From contig NZ_FNOX01000015.1 of assembly GCF_900107155.1 (NCBI RefSeq), positions 71,217 to 135,216 on the forward strand: a stretch of 64,000 bases of DNA. Reading direction: 5' to 3'. The position numbers and the translations under genes were made by a program. Origin of the DNA: Pseudomonas salomonii (GTDB lineage: Bacteria; Pseudomonadota; Gammaproteobacteria; Pseudomonadales; Pseudomonadaceae). Below, piece after piece: positions 7,873 to 17,229 of the stretch. The notes under the pieces are model-generated. The model saw nothing but the letters and a program-made list of their open reading frames with translations, made no database searches and was not told the DNA's origin. Positions within the stretch are counted from its first letter, which is position 1. Each line of letters begins with the position of its first letter.

Positions 7873-10248
7873 TTAGTGTGCAAACAACGAATTGCCCTTC
7901 TGCCCCGCCAGCTTCTCGGGCTTGATCAGGAACCGCGCCAGTGCCGGCAACAGCCACAGCGCACCAAACATGTTCCAGAGCAGCATGAAGGTGAGCATCA
8001 GGCCCATGTCGGCCTGGAACTTGATGGCCGAGAAGATCCAGGTGCACACACCGATGGCCAGGCACAAACCGGTGAACAGCACGGCCTTACCGGTGGACTT
8101 GAGCGTCTGGTAGTAGGCTTCTTGCAACGGCAGGCCGGCGCGCAGGAAGCTTTCCAGACGGCTGTAGATGTAGATGCCATAGTCCACGCCTATCCCCACA
8201 CCCAGCGCCACCACCGGCAAGGTCGCGACCTTGACGCCGATGCCCATGAAGGCCATCAGGGCGTTGCCCAGCACCGAGGTCAGCACCAGCGGCAACACGA
8301 TGCACAGGGTCGCCGCCCAGGAGCGGAAGGTGATCATGCACATGGTCGCCACGCACAGGTACACCAGAATCAGGATGGTCAGCTCCGACTCCTTGATTAC
8401 CTCGTTGGTGGCGGCCTCGATCCCGGCATTACCGGCGGCGAGGATAAATTCCAGGCCGTCCCGGTTGTTTTCCTTGGCGAAGTCCTGCACCGCATGCACG
8501 GCGCGGTCGAGGGTTTCGGCCTTGTGGTCGTTGAGGAACACCAGCACCGGCGCCAGTGAGCAATTGTTGTTGTACAGGCCGTCGGCGCGGGCAATGGAGT
8601 TGTTCAGCACGTCGGGGTTACGCGACAGGGTTTCCCATTTGAGGTTGCCCTCGTTCATGCCCTTGATCATCTGCTTGGACACGGTCACCAGCGAAATCGC
8701 CGACTGCACGCCCTCGGTGTTCTGCATCTTCCACATCAACTGGTCGATGGGCGCCATGGCTTCATAACGCGAACAGCCCTCGGCCTTGGTCTTGACCATC
8801 ACCACCAGCACATCGGAGCTGGTGGAGTAGTTGCTGATGATGAAGTTGTTGTCTTTGTTGTAGCGCGAATCCGGGCGCAGTTCCGGTGCGCCCTGGTCCA
8901 GGTCGCCGATCTTGAGGTTCTGGCTGTACCAGAGGCCGCCGCCGAAGGCGACCAGCGCGAGCAGGATCGAGACGGGCGCAACCTTCGCGCTGGCGAATTT
9001 GGACAGCAGGCGCCAGAACGGGTGTTCGCGGTGCGCGTCCTTCTTGCTCCTGGCGATGGCACGCTTGCTGATGCCGACATAGGAGATCGCCACCGGCAGC
9101 AGGATCAGGTTGGTGAACACAATCACCGCCACGCCGATGGACGCGCCGATGGCCAGCTCGCGGATCACGCCGATGTCGATGATCAGCAGCGTGATAAAGC
9201 CCACGGCGTCGGCGAGGATCGCAATCATGCCGGGCAGGAATAATTGCCGGAAGGTGCGCCGCGCCGCGGTCAGTGCGTTGTCCGCCTCACTCGATTGCAG
9301 GGCGATACCGTTGATCTTCTGCACGCCGTGGGAAATACCGATGGCAAAGATCAGGAACGGCACCAGCATCGAATACGGATCGAGGCCGAAGCCGAAAAAG
9401 TGCATCAGCCCCAATTGCCAGATCACCGCCACCAGGGTGGTACTCAACACCGCGATGGTGCTGCGCAGGCAGTTGGTGAACCACAGCAGCAGAATCAAGG
9501 TGATGACAAACGCGATGCCGAAGAACATCACCACCATCACCAGGCCGTCGATCAGGTCACCGACTTTCTTGGCAAACCCGACGATGTGGATTTTGACGTT
9601 GGGGTTCTGGGCTTCGAATTTGTCGCGGATCTTGTCTTCGAGTTCATGGGAGAACTTGCGGTAGTCCAGGGCCAGCAACTTGCCTTGGTCCTGCGGGTCC
9701 GGGTAGGACTCCAACAACGGAATATCGACGATGCTCGACTTGAAATCGTTGGCCACCAGACGCCCGACCTGGCCGGACTTGAGCACGTTGTTGCGCAGTT
9801 GGTCGAGGCTTTGCGGCGAGCCGTTGTAGCTTTGCGGGATCACTTCACCGCCGGCAAAGCCCTCTTCGGTGACTTCGGTCCAGCGCACGCTGGGGCTCCA
9901 CAGCGACTTGAGGCCCGAGCGGTCAACGCCGGAGATGTAGAACACCTCGTCGTTGATCTGCCGCAGGGTCTCCATGTATTCCTTCGAGAAGATGTCGCCG
10001 TCCTTGGCCTCCACCGAGATACGCACCGTGTTGCCCAGGTTGGCCAGGTCGTTACGGTGCTCCATCATCTTTTCGATGAAGGGGTGCTTGAGCGGGATCA
10101 TCTTTTCAAAGCTGGTGGACGGGCGGATCAAGGTCGCCTGCCAGAACAGGAAAATACTCACCAGCAGGCAGATAACGATCACTGCCGGGCGGTTGTTGAA
10201 GATCAGGCGCTCAAGAAAGGTCGCTTTATCGTTGTGATGACTGCTCAT
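7873..10248 (-). CDS. RND/MMPL family transporter
   Basis: The 791-residue inner-membrane protein has the duplicated RND layout. There is one N-terminal membrane helix (VIVICLLVSIFLFW), a large periplasmic loop, a cluster of five helices from about residue 230, a second loop, and a second helix cluster from about residue 620 (VALGVGIGVDYGIYIYSR holds the charged GxxxD motif used for proton coupling). It resembles MMPL/HAE3 transporters, which move hydrophobic or lipid-like molecules, rather than tripartite drug pumps; no membrane-fusion or outer-membrane partner is adjacent. It lies 15 bases after the YCF48-like gene and has a GGGGAAAG ribosome site. The substrate is unknown. Confidence 0.9.
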   Translation of the reverse strand: MSSHHNDKATFLERLIFNNRPAVIVICLLVSIFLFWQATLIRPSTSFEKMIPLKHPFIEKMMEHRNDLANLGNTVRISVEAKDGDIFSKEYMETLRQINDEVFYISGVDRSGLKSLWSPSVRWTEVTEEGFAGGEVIPQSYNGSPQSLDQLRNNVLKSGQVGRLVANDFKSSIVDIPLLESYPDPQDQGKLLALDYRKFSHELEDKIRDKFEAQNPNVKIHIVGFAKKVGDLIDGLVMVVMFFGIAFVITLILLLWFTNCLRSTIAVLSTTLVAVIWQLGLMHFFGFGLDPYSMLVPFLIFAIGISHGVQKINGIALQSSEADNALTAARRTFRQLFLPGMIAILADAVGFITLLIIDIGVIRELAIGASIGVAVIVFTNLILLPVAISYVGISKRAIARSKKDAHREHPFWRLLSKFASAKVAPVSILLALVAFGGGLWYSQNLKIGDLDQGAPELRPDSRYNKDNNFIISNYSTSSDVLVVMVKTKAEGCSRYEAMAPIDQLMWKMQNTEGVQSAISLVTVSKQMIKGMNEGNLKWETLSRNPDVLNNSIARADGLYNNNCSLAPVLVFLNDHKAETLDRAVHAVQDFAKENNRDGLEFILAAGNAGIEAATNEVIKESELTILILVYLCVATMCMITFRSWAATLCIVLPLVLTSVLGNALMAFMGIGVKVATLPVVALGVGIGVDYGIYIYSRLESFLRAGLPLQEAYYQTLKSTGKAVLFTGLCLAIGVCTWIFSAIKFQADMGLMLTFMLLWNMFGALWLLPALARFLIKPEKLAGQKGNSLFAH

Positions 10249-10263
10249 TCTTTCCCCGCCTTC

Positions 10264-11316
10264 TTATTGTTTTTCGAGTTCAGCGCCGGTCGGCTTGGCA
10301 ACACGAACGCCGCCCTGCCCCGCCAGAATCAAGTTGCCATTGCCCGCCGCCGTGACCGAGGAGAGCGAAATGCGGTCCGGGCGGTTGAACACGCTGAAGG
10401 TCTGGCCGTCGTCGTGGCTGACCACCACGCTGCCGCCGTTGCCGACCACCACGATGGCGCCGTCATCGAGCAACGCCGCGCCCGACAAGCCAAATTCCAG
10501 GGCACCACGGGCCGCATTCAACTGGACCTGCTCCCATGTGCTGCCAAAATCGCTGGAGCGGTACAGATTGCCGCGCAGGCCATAGGCCAACAGCGTCTGC
10601 GGCTGGGCGGTGCCGATCACACCGAACAGCGAGCCTTCATACGGGCCTTCGAGTTTTTCCCAGGTCTGGCCGTCGTCGCGGGAACGAAACATGCTGCCCT
10701 GCTCGCCGACGATAAACAGCCCGGCCCCCTTGATGGAGGCGATGGCATTGAGGTGAAACTGGTCTTCGTTGTCGAGGCGATCGCTCACATCGTCCCAGGT
10801 TTTGCCGCCGTCGGTGGTTTCGATCAGCGCACCGTAGGCACCCACGGCCAGGCCATGCTCGGCGTCCTTGAACCACACATCGAGCAATGGCGCTTCGCGC
10901 TTGAGGTCCTGAAACTGCTGGGCCCAGGTGGCGCCACCGTCGGTGGTGGCGAGGATCTGCGCGTCATGGCCCACCGCCCAACCGTGTTTATCGTCGACGA
11001 AATACACCGCCGTGAGCAGTTGCCGGGTCGGCACTTTGGCTTGGGCCCAGGAACGGCCCTGGTCATCGGAATACAGGATGTGCCCGCGATCGCCGACCGC
11101 CACCAGGCGCTTGCCGGCATGCACCACATCGATCATCAGGCCCTTGGCGGCCTTGGGGGATTCAATTGCAAATACCGGCTGTGCGCCGCTGGTGTCGCCG
11201 GCTGCCAGCGCGGGTGTCGACAACACCCCAAGCAGCGAGAGCGCTGTGGCCAGCATCGCAACCTTGCGTGCGGCGCGCGGGCGGCAAACAGCCCAACCCA
11301 TGACAGGCTCACTCAT
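10264..11316 (-). CDS. YCF48-related exported beta-propeller protein
   Basis: The 350-residue product starts at MSEPVMGWAVC, behind GGGGAGAAAGGTCT. A signal peptide ends near STPALAAG. The rest is repeated blades of the BNR/YCF48 type: DQGRSWAQ, DGGATWAQQF, DGGKTWDDV, DDGQTWEKL, DFGSTWEQV and DDGQTFSVF. Plant and cyanobacterial YCF48 assists photosystem II assembly, which cannot be its role here. In pseudomonads this family accompanies MMPL transporters, so I infer a periplasmic partner of the next gene. The two genes are 15 bases apart and co-transcribed. Confidence 0.88.
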   Translation of the reverse strand: MSEPVMGWAVCRPRAARKVAMLATALSLLGVLSTPALAAGDTSGAQPVFAIESPKAAKGLMIDVVHAGKRLVAVGDRGHILYSDDQGRSWAQAKVPTRQLLTAVYFVDDKHGWAVGHDAQILATTDGGATWAQQFQDLKREAPLLDVWFKDAEHGLAVGAYGALIETTDGGKTWDDVSDRLDNEDQFHLNAIASIKGAGLFIVGEQGSMFRSRDDGQTWEKLEGPYEGSLFGVIGTAQPQTLLAYGLRGNLYRSSDFGSTWEQVQLNAARGALEFGLSGAALLDDGAIVVVGNGGSVVVSHDDGQTFSVFNRPDRISLSSVTAAGNGNLILAGQGGVRVAKPTGAELEKQ

Positions 11317-11730
11317 AGACCTTTCTCCCCATTTATTATTGTTAGGTGGTCTCGCCTTCCCGGGCTCTGAAACCTGCAATCTAGAGCGCCTGGAGGAAGC
11401 AGGGGCCATCCTATCGGGCTTTGGAATCGTCTGACAATCGGCGCTACGTTATCTTTTGTTAACTGAGGGTGTTTGGCGTTGGCCTGAATATGTCTGCATT
11501 ACGCAGACTGATGCCCGTTTGATGCTCGTTCCCACGCTCCGCGTGGGAATGCGGCCTGTGACGCTCCGCGTCACGACTTCAAGAGCGAACGCAGAGCGTC
11601 CTTGGCTGCGTTCCCACGCGGAGCGTGGGAACGAGCGAGCTTAATGAATTTTTATTCTATCTATTGAATTTAGCGAATTTTTATTCCATTAATAACCTTC
11701 CTGACAACAATAATCCAAAGGACCACGGCG
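11317..11730. other. Intergenic region between divergent genes
   Basis: This 414-base stretch separates the YCF48-like gene (leftward) from the Gfo/Idh/MocA gene (rightward). It holds the composite inverted repeat at 11524-11636 and two AT-rich segments (about 11450-11470 and 11641-11700) that probably contain the two promoters. I see no further gene or convincing operator. Confidence 0.6.
11524..11636. repeat. Composite inverted repeat of the GTTCCCACGCGGAGCGTGGGAAC type
   Basis: The outer arms GCTCGTTCCCACGCTCCGCG and CGCGGAGCGTGGGAACGAGC are inverse copies. Between them lies a further inverted unit, GTGACGCTCCGCGTCAC. A shorter relative lies at 32716-32771 after fapF. This is a second extragenic repeat family, distinct from the GCGGGCTTGC REPINs. 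Confidence 0.85.
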
Positions 11731-12846
11731 ATGCGTGAACTCGGAATCGGCTTGATCGGCACAGGCTTCATGGGCCGCGCCCATGCGTTGGCGTTCAACA
11801 ATGCCCGCGCAGTATTCGAACTGCCGGTACACCTCAAGCTGGCAGCGCTGGCCGATGTCGACACCGAACGCGCCAAGCGTTGCGCCACGGCCTGGGGCTT
11901 TGCCCAGGCCCACGGTGACTGGCAGGCGCTGGTCAATGACCCTAATGTCGATGTAGTGGCCATCACCACGCCCAATCACTTGCACTACCCCATGGCCATG
12001 GCGGCCATTGCGGCGGGCAAAGCGGTGTATTGCGAAAAACCCTTGGCGGTCAGCCTGGAGCAGGCCGACGCCATGCGCCGCGCCGCACATGCGGCCGGCG
12101 TAGTCACGCGTGTCGGTTACAACTACCAGCACAACCCGATGATTGGCCTGGCCAGGCAGATGATTATCGACGGCGAACTGGGCGAGATCATCAGCTTCCA
12201 GGGCGAATTCAGCGAAGACTTCATGGCCGACCCGGCCTCGCCCTGGTCGTGGCGCTGTGAAGTGGAACATGCCGGCGGCGCACTGGCGGATCTGGGCAGC
12301 CACTTGCTGTCGATGGCGCGTTATCTGGTGGGCGATGTGGTGAGCGTGTGTGCCGACACCCACACCGTGCATGCGCAACGCCCGGCCGTCAAAGGCGGCA
12401 GCGACCTGAAATCGATCGCGGTGGACGACCAGGTGCATGCCCTGCTGCGCTTTGCCAACGGCGCCCGTGGCACCGTGAGCAGCAGTTGGCTCAAGCAGGG
12501 CTACAAGAATCACTTGAATTTTGAAATCAGCGGCACTCAAGGCACCTTGGCATTCGATCAGGAACGTTTGAATGAACTGCGCGTATGCCGCGCCGGTCAG
12601 GACGGTTTCCAGCGTGTGCTCGCCGGTCCCGCCCTGCCCGGCTATGCCGCATTCAGCCCTGCCGCCGGGCATCAGTTGGGATACAACGAGTTGAAGACCC
12701 TGGAAGTTCAGGAGCTGGTCATGGCGCTGGCGGGGCAAGGCGCTGCGGGTACTGACTTTGAAGCCGCGTGGGCGGTCGAGCGGCTGGCCACGGCGATTCG
12801 TCTGGCCGCCCGCGAGGAGCGCTGGGTCAACGTAGGTGAGGTCTGA
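11731..12846 (+). CDS. Gfo/Idh/MocA family NAD(P)-dependent oxidoreductase
   Basis: The 371-residue protein starts with a Rossmann fold (LGIGLIGTGFMGRAHA) followed by DVVAITTPNHLHY and the family signature VYCEKPLA near residue 100, whose lysine is catalytic. The C-terminal alpha/beta domain includes GGALADLGSHLLSMARY, matching the G-x-x-x-D-x-x-x-H active-site motif. Such enzymes oxidise or epimerise sugars or cyclitols. The exact substrate cannot be read from the sequence, and there are no sugar transporters beside it. The ribosome site is AAAGGACC, seven bases before ATG. Confidence 0.9.
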   Translation: MRELGIGLIGTGFMGRAHALAFNNARAVFELPVHLKLAALADVDTERAKRCATAWGFAQAHGDWQALVNDPNVDVVAITTPNHLHYPMAMAAIAAGKAVYCEKPLAVSLEQADAMRRAAHAAGVVTRVGYNYQHNPMIGLARQMIIDGELGEIISFQGEFSEDFMADPASPWSWRCEVEHAGGALADLGSHLLSMARYLVGDVVSVCADTHTVHAQRPAVKGGSDLKSIAVDDQVHALLRFANGARGTVSSSWLKQGYKNHLNFEISGTQGTLAFDQERLNELRVCRAGQDGFQRVLAGPALPGYAAFSPAAGHQLGYNELKTLEVQELVMALAGQGAAGTDFEAAWAVERLATAIRLAAREERWVNVGEV

Positions 12847-12850
12847 TCAA

Positions 12851-12869
12851 GGGGAGCGGCGCGCTCCCC
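12851..12869. terminator. Stem-loop between convergent genes
   Basis: GGGGAGC and GCTCCCC pair across GGCGC just after the oxidoreductase stop and close to the end of the opposing chemoreceptor gene. No clear T run follows on either strand, so termination activity is uncertain. Confidence 0.4.
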
Positions 12870-12881
12870 CGTGTGCTCAAC

Positions 12882-14507
12882 TCAGATAACGAACCGCGCG
12901 ACCATCCCATTCAAATCCACTGCCAGGCGCGACAGTTCATGGCTGGCCGCGCTGGTCTGGTTGGCGCCTGCCGCCGATTGAGTCGCGAGGTCGCGGATAT
13001 TGACCAGGTTGCGATCCACTTCACGGGACACCTGGGCCTGTTCTTCCGAGGCGCTGGCGATCACCAGGTTGCGCTCGTTGATCAGGCTGATCGATTCGGT
13101 GATCTGTTCCAGGGCCACACCGGCAGCGCGCGCCAGTTCCAGGGTGGTCTGGGTGCGCTGGTTGCTCTGCTGCATCGACTGCACGGCGTCGCCGGTGCCA
13201 CTCTGGATGCCGGCGACCATTTTTTCAATTTCCTGGGTCGATTGCGCGGTGCGGTGCGCCAGGGCGCGGACTTCATCGGCCACCACGGCAAACCCACGCC
13301 CGGCTTCACCGGCGCGTGCGGCTTCAATCGCAGCATTAAGTGCCAGCAGGTTGGTCTGTTCGGCAATCGCGCGGATCACGTCGAGGACCTTGCCGATATC
13401 ACGGCCCTGGGTCGCCAGGCCTTCAATCATCCGTGCGGTGTTTTGCACATCCTGGGTCATGGTCTGAATGGCGCCGACGGTTTCCACCACACGGTCACGC
13501 CCTTCCCGCGCCGCCTGGTTGGACTGGCTGGAAGCTTCTGAAGTAGACACTGCATTACGCGCCACTTCTTCGACGGCGGCGGTCATTTCGTTGACGGCCG
13601 TGGCGGCCTGGTCGATTTCGTTGTTCTGCTGTTGCAGGCCTTTGGAGGCTTCTTCGGTCACCGCGCTCAATTCTTCGGCGGCCGAGGCCAGTTGTGTGGC
13701 CGAGCCGGCGATGTGCTGGATGGTCTGGCGCAGGTTGGTTTGCATCGCCGACAAGGCGCCCAGCAGGCGCGCAGGCTCATCCTTGCCGGCGTCTTCGATA
13801 ACGGTTGTCAGGTTACCGCCGGCAATGGTCTGGGCCACTTCCAACGCTTTGCGCAGCGGCGTGACGATGCTGCGGGTCAGCAGCCAGGCGAGCAGGACCG
13901 TCAGCACGGCGGCAGCGACTGAGAAGACAATTACGCCGGTAATCGCGCCTTGATAACTCGACCCGGCCAAGGTGTCGGCATCCCTGGCATCGGCGGCATT
14001 GATGGCGATCAGCTTGTTGAGCTGCTCACCCATCTGGTCAGTACCGTCCTTGATACGCGTGTTAATTAACGCACGCATCTCCTCGACTTTGTTTTGTTTG
14101 GACAAGGCCAGCATTTCGGCCTGTGCCTTGAGGTAGTTGTCCAGCGTACTCACAAATGCCTTGTACAACGCTGCTTCCTCCGGCCCCGCCGGCAGCGGCG
14201 CATACCCGGCCTGGGCGGTTTTTACTTTGTCGGTCAGGACGCCCATGCGGGTTTCGGCTTCCTGCAGGCCGACAGGCTCGCGGTTGACCAACACGCGAAA
14301 AGAGAGGATGCGCAAGCGCAGCACGTTTTCGGTGATGTTGCCCAGGTACGTGACGCTGGGCAGTTGCGTGGAGGTCATCTCCACCGACGACTGACGGATC
14401 TGCGTCATGCGGCTGACCGCAAACACCCCCAACACCACCACTAACAACGCAATGAATGCGAAACCGAGAAACGCGCGAGGGGCAATATTCAAATGACGTA
14501 GGGACAT
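12882..14507 (-). CDS. Methyl-accepting chemotaxis protein
   Basis: The 541-residue receptor has an N-terminal membrane helix (residues about 12-32), a periplasmic four-helix-bundle sensor of about 150 residues, and a second helix (ITGVIVFSVAAAVLTVLLAWL). A HAMP segment starting at RSIVTPLRKALEVAQ follows. The cytoplasmic signalling domain has the highly conserved hairpin tip IAEQTNLLALNAAIEAARAG. It should pass ligand signals to CheA/CheW. The ligand is not predictable; the sensor resembles the 4HB_MCP type. No che genes are nearby, as is usual for scattered Pseudomonas receptors. Confidence 0.95.
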   Translation of the reverse strand: MSLRHLNIAPRAFLGFAFIALLVVVLGVFAVSRMTQIRQSSVEMTSTQLPSVTYLGNITENVLRLRILSFRVLVNREPVGLQEAETRMGVLTDKVKTAQAGYAPLPAGPEEAALYKAFVSTLDNYLKAQAEMLALSKQNKVEEMRALINTRIKDGTDQMGEQLNKLIAINAADARDADTLAGSSYQGAITGVIVFSVAAAVLTVLLAWLLTRSIVTPLRKALEVAQTIAGGNLTTVIEDAGKDEPARLLGALSAMQTNLRQTIQHIAGSATQLASAAEELSAVTEEASKGLQQQNNEIDQAATAVNEMTAAVEEVARNAVSTSEASSQSNQAAREGRDRVVETVGAIQTMTQDVQNTARMIEGLATQGRDIGKVLDVIRAIAEQTNLLALNAAIEAARAGEAGRGFAVVADEVRALAHRTAQSTQEIEKMVAGIQSGTGDAVQSMQQSNQRTQTTLELARAAGVALEQITESISLINERNLVIASASEEQAQVSREVDRNLVNIRDLATQSAAGANQTSAASHELSRLAVDLNGMVARFVI

Positions 14508-14742
14508 AGGGGTTGCTCTCAGAAGGAGTGTTTGCGAGCGTCCATGCCGCGAAACGATCAGTGGGCGTCAACGCGCCGCTCTGATCTTTGGTCACCACTG
14601 TTATGGTTGGAATGTGGGCCTATACGAGATATCGGCAGATCCTGAGGTTTTGCGCAGGGCTTTTATAAATATTTTTTTACACTTCTGAGGGCTGGCACTT
14701 TCTGGCATCCTGCGCCTCCATTTTCTGACCCGAGCCCGTAGT

Positions 14743-16170
14743 TTGTCTGACGCTCAAGCCCCCCGCCCGCGCTATAAATCCGACCTGATCTATGGCCTGG
14801 AAGACCGCCCGCATTTCACCGCAGCGATCTTTGCCGCGCTGCAACATGTGCTTGCCAGCTTCGTCGGCATCATCACCCCGACCTTGATCGTCGGCGGCGT
14901 GCTCGGCCTGGAAAGCGAGGTGCCTTACCTGGTAAGCATGGCGCTGTTCGTGTCCGGGCTCGGCACCTTTGTGCAGGCGCGTACCTTCGGCCCGATCGGT
15001 TCCGGCCTGTTGTGCCTGCAGGGGACGAGCTTTTCGTTTATCAGCGTGATCCTCAGCGCCGGGTTCATGGTCAAGGCCCGGGGCGGCGGTACCGATGAGA
15101 TCCTCTCGACGATTTTCGGCATCTGCTTTTTCGCCGCGTTTATCGAGGTGGTGCTCAGCCAGTTCATCGGCAAACTGCGCAAGCTGATCACTCCGGTGGT
15201 CACCGGCACCATCATTACCTTGATGGGTTTGTCGCTGATCAAGGTAGCGGTCACCGACATGGCCGGCGGCTTCGGGGCCAGCGACCTGGGTGCCGCGGGC
15301 AATATGGGGCTGGCCGCGCTGGTGCTGTTGACCATCGTGGTGCTCAACCGCTTCAGTAACCCGTTCGTGCGCCTGGGTTCGATCGTGATCGGCCTGACCC
15401 TGGGTTTTGTGGTGGCCTGGTGGATGGGCCGCGTCGACATGGCCGCGCTGCCCCAGGTGCCGCTGATCAGTGTGCCGGTGCCGTTCAAGTATGGTTTTTC
15501 GTTCGACTGGGTGGCGTTTATCCCGGTGGCGGTGATCTTCCTGATTTCACCGCTGGAAGCGGCCGGTGACCTGACGGCCAACTCGATGATTTCCCAGCAA
15601 CCGGTCAAGGGCCCGCTGTACATCAAGCGCATCAAGTCCGGCCTGCTGGCCGACGGCCTCAACTCGGCGATGGCGGCGACGTTCAACAGCCTGCCCATGG
15701 TGACCTTCGCTCAAAACAACGGCGTGATCCAGCTGACCGGTGTGGCCAGCCGCTACGTCGCATATTTTATCGCCGGCCTGCTGGTGTTGCTGGGGCTGTT
15801 CCCGATGATCGGCGCAGTGCTGCAACTGATGCCCAAGCCGGTATTGGGCGGCGCCACGCTGATCATGTTCGGCACCGTGGCCGTGGCCGGGATCAAGATC
15901 CTCGCCGAAGCCGGGCTGCACCGCCGCAATGTGCTGATCGTGGCGATCTCCTTGGGCATGGGCCTGGGTGTGGCCGCCGTACCGGAAGTGCTGCGCGACC
16001 TGCCCAAGGCGCTGCACAACATCTTTGAATCGCCGATCACCGTGGGCGCGTTCTGTGCAATCGTGCTGAACATTTTCCTGCCCGAGGAGTTCTTAGAGCT
16101 GGAAGAGGATGAATTTGATCCGGAGTCCTCTACTCTCAAGGTCATGCAGGATCCGGACGTCACGAAATAG
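14743..16170 (+). CDS. Nucleobase:cation symporter-2 family permease, xanthine/uric acid type
   Basis: The 475-residue inner-membrane carrier has about 14 membrane segments of the NCS2/NAT fold. The family signature occurs as QNNGVIQLTGVASR near residue 325, as in bacterial xanthine permeases, and the TM8 region holds ISPLEAAGDLTANS, with the glutamate that contacts the purine. I therefore infer xanthine or urate uptake by proton symport. The start is a TTG at 14743 (MSDAQAPRPRYKSDL); no in-frame ATG gives a complete N-terminus. The C-terminal tail is acidic. The next gene begins 13 bases later, so they may be co-transcribed. Confidence 0.88.
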   Translation: MSDAQAPRPRYKSDLIYGLEDRPHFTAAIFAALQHVLASFVGIITPTLIVGGVLGLESEVPYLVSMALFVSGLGTFVQARTFGPIGSGLLCLQGTSFSFISVILSAGFMVKARGGGTDEILSTIFGICFFAAFIEVVLSQFIGKLRKLITPVVTGTIITLMGLSLIKVAVTDMAGGFGASDLGAAGNMGLAALVLLTIVVLNRFSNPFVRLGSIVIGLTLGFVVAWWMGRVDMAALPQVPLISVPVPFKYGFSFDWVAFIPVAVIFLISPLEAAGDLTANSMISQQPVKGPLYIKRIKSGLLADGLNSAMAATFNSLPMVTFAQNNGVIQLTGVASRYVAYFIAGLLVLLGLFPMIGAVLQLMPKPVLGGATLIMFGTVAVAGIKILAEAGLHRRNVLIVAISLGMGLGVAAVPEVLRDLPKALHNIFESPITVGAFCAIVLNIFLPEEFLELEEDEFDPESSTLKVMQDPDVTK

Positions 16171-16183
16171 GAGCACCTTTGGT

Positions 16184-16645
16184 ATGCGCAAGCTCATGGT
16201 TCTATCGCTGCTGTTGCTGACCTTGAGCGCCTGCGCGCTGTTCCCCAATCGCGACCCGGTCAATATCAGCGTGGTGGGCATCGAACCGCTGCAAAGCCAG
16301 GACCTGGAAGTGCGTTTCGCCGTAAAGTTGCGGGTACAAAACCCCAATGAAACGGCGATCGACTACAGTGGTGTGGCCCTGGACCTGGACGTCAATGGGC
16401 GCCCCTTGGCGTCCGGGGTAAGCGACCAGGCCGGCAGCATCCCACGGTTTTCCGAGAGGGTGCTGATGGTGCCGGTGAGTGTTTCGGCGTTCTCCGTGTT
16501 GCGTCAAACCTTGGGGCTGAGCCAGACTCAAAGCCTGAACAACCTGCCCTACACACTGCGCGGCAAACTGGCGGGTGGCCTGTTCGGCACCATGCGCTTT
16601 GTGGAGCGTGGCACCCTGAACCTGCCCAACACCGCAACCTGGTAA
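16184..16645 (+). CDS. LEA type 2 (WHy domain) lipoprotein
   Basis: The 153-residue product starts at MRKLMVLSLLLLTLSACALF, a lipoprotein signal peptide with lipobox LSAC. An upstream in-frame extension into the permease gene is rejected. The rest resembles the WHy/LEA2 beta-sandwich: VNISVVGIEPLQSQDLEV, then RVQNPNETAIDYSGVALDLDVNG, whose NPN segment is typical. Such proteins are envelope-associated and linked to stress tolerance in other organisms; the molecular role is unknown. It overlaps the next gene by one base (TAATG). Confidence 0.85.
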   Translation: MRKLMVLSLLLLTLSACALFPNRDPVNISVVGIEPLQSQDLEVRFAVKLRVQNPNETAIDYSGVALDLDVNGRPLASGVSDQAGSIPRFSERVLMVPVSVSAFSVLRQTLGLSQTQSLNNLPYTLRGKLAGGLFGTMRFVERGTLNLPNTATW

Positions 16646-17202
16646 TGGCCATGCAACCGACGTTGTTTACCCAAAGACTGATCCTGCGCCCGCTGACCCT
16701 GGACGATGCCGAGGACATCCAGGCGCAATTCGCGCATTGGGATGTGGTGCGTTACCTGACTGCCGAGGTGCCCTGGCCGTACCCGGCCGATGGCGCGCGC
16801 CGCTACCTGGAACAGGTAGCCTTGCCGGGCATGGCCCGTGGCGACCAATGGCATTGGTCGATCCGCCTTAAAAGTGCGCCGCAACCGATGATCGGCAATA
16901 TCAACCTCACGGACGAGGAAGACGATAACCGAGGCTTCTGGCTGGGCCCGCAATGGCAAGGCCAGGGCTTTATGACCGAAGCCAGTGCGGCGGTGACGCA
17001 CTACTGGTTCGAAGTGCTCAAGCGCCCGCGGATGCGCGTGCCCAAGGCTGCGCCCAATCTGGCATCGCGGCGGATCTCCGAGCGCACGGGGATGCGCTGG
17101 ATCCGCACGCAGATGGGTGAGTTTGTAGAAGGCACCTTCCCACGCGACATTTGGGAGATTACCCGCCAGGAGTGGTTGGCATTCAGATCTCCCAAACAGT
17201 GA
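16645..17202 (+). CDS. GNAT family N-acetyltransferase (RimJ/RimL-like)
   Basis: The 185-residue enzyme begins with TQRLILRPLTLDDAEDIQ, the typical opening of the RimJ/RimL branch. The acetyl-CoA site is partly kept in FWLGPQWQGQGFMTEAS (a Q-x-x-G-x-G/A-type loop). Then comes NLASRRISERTGMRW, the usual ASxRvlEKxGF segment. The acceptor could be a protein N-terminus, an amino acid or a small amine. ATG overlaps the upstream stop, so it is translated together with the lipoprotein. Confidence 0.85.
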   Translation: MAMQPTLFTQRLILRPLTLDDAEDIQAQFAHWDVVRYLTAEVPWPYPADGARRYLEQVALPGMARGDQWHWSIRLKSAPQPMIGNINLTDEEDDNRGFWLGPQWQGQGFMTEASAAVTHYWFEVLKRPRMRVPKAAPNLASRRISERTGMRWIRTQMGEFVEGTFPRDIWEITRQEWLAFRSPKQ

Positions 17203-17204
17203 AA

Positions 17205-17220
17205 GCCCGCTCCCACATTT
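17205..17220. repeat. Single REP half-site
   Basis: GCCCGCTCCCACATTT matches one arm end of the REPINs in this window, but no inverted partner is present. It lies between the GNAT stop and the convergent nitrilase gene. Confidence 0.6.
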
Positions 17221-17229
17221 TTACCGTGT

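Noticed and set aside
9244..11370. Plus-strand frame of about 700 codons across the RND transporter and YCF48-like genes
   Set aside because: The product is a histidine- and glutamine-rich shadow without motifs, while both minus-strand genes have clear families.
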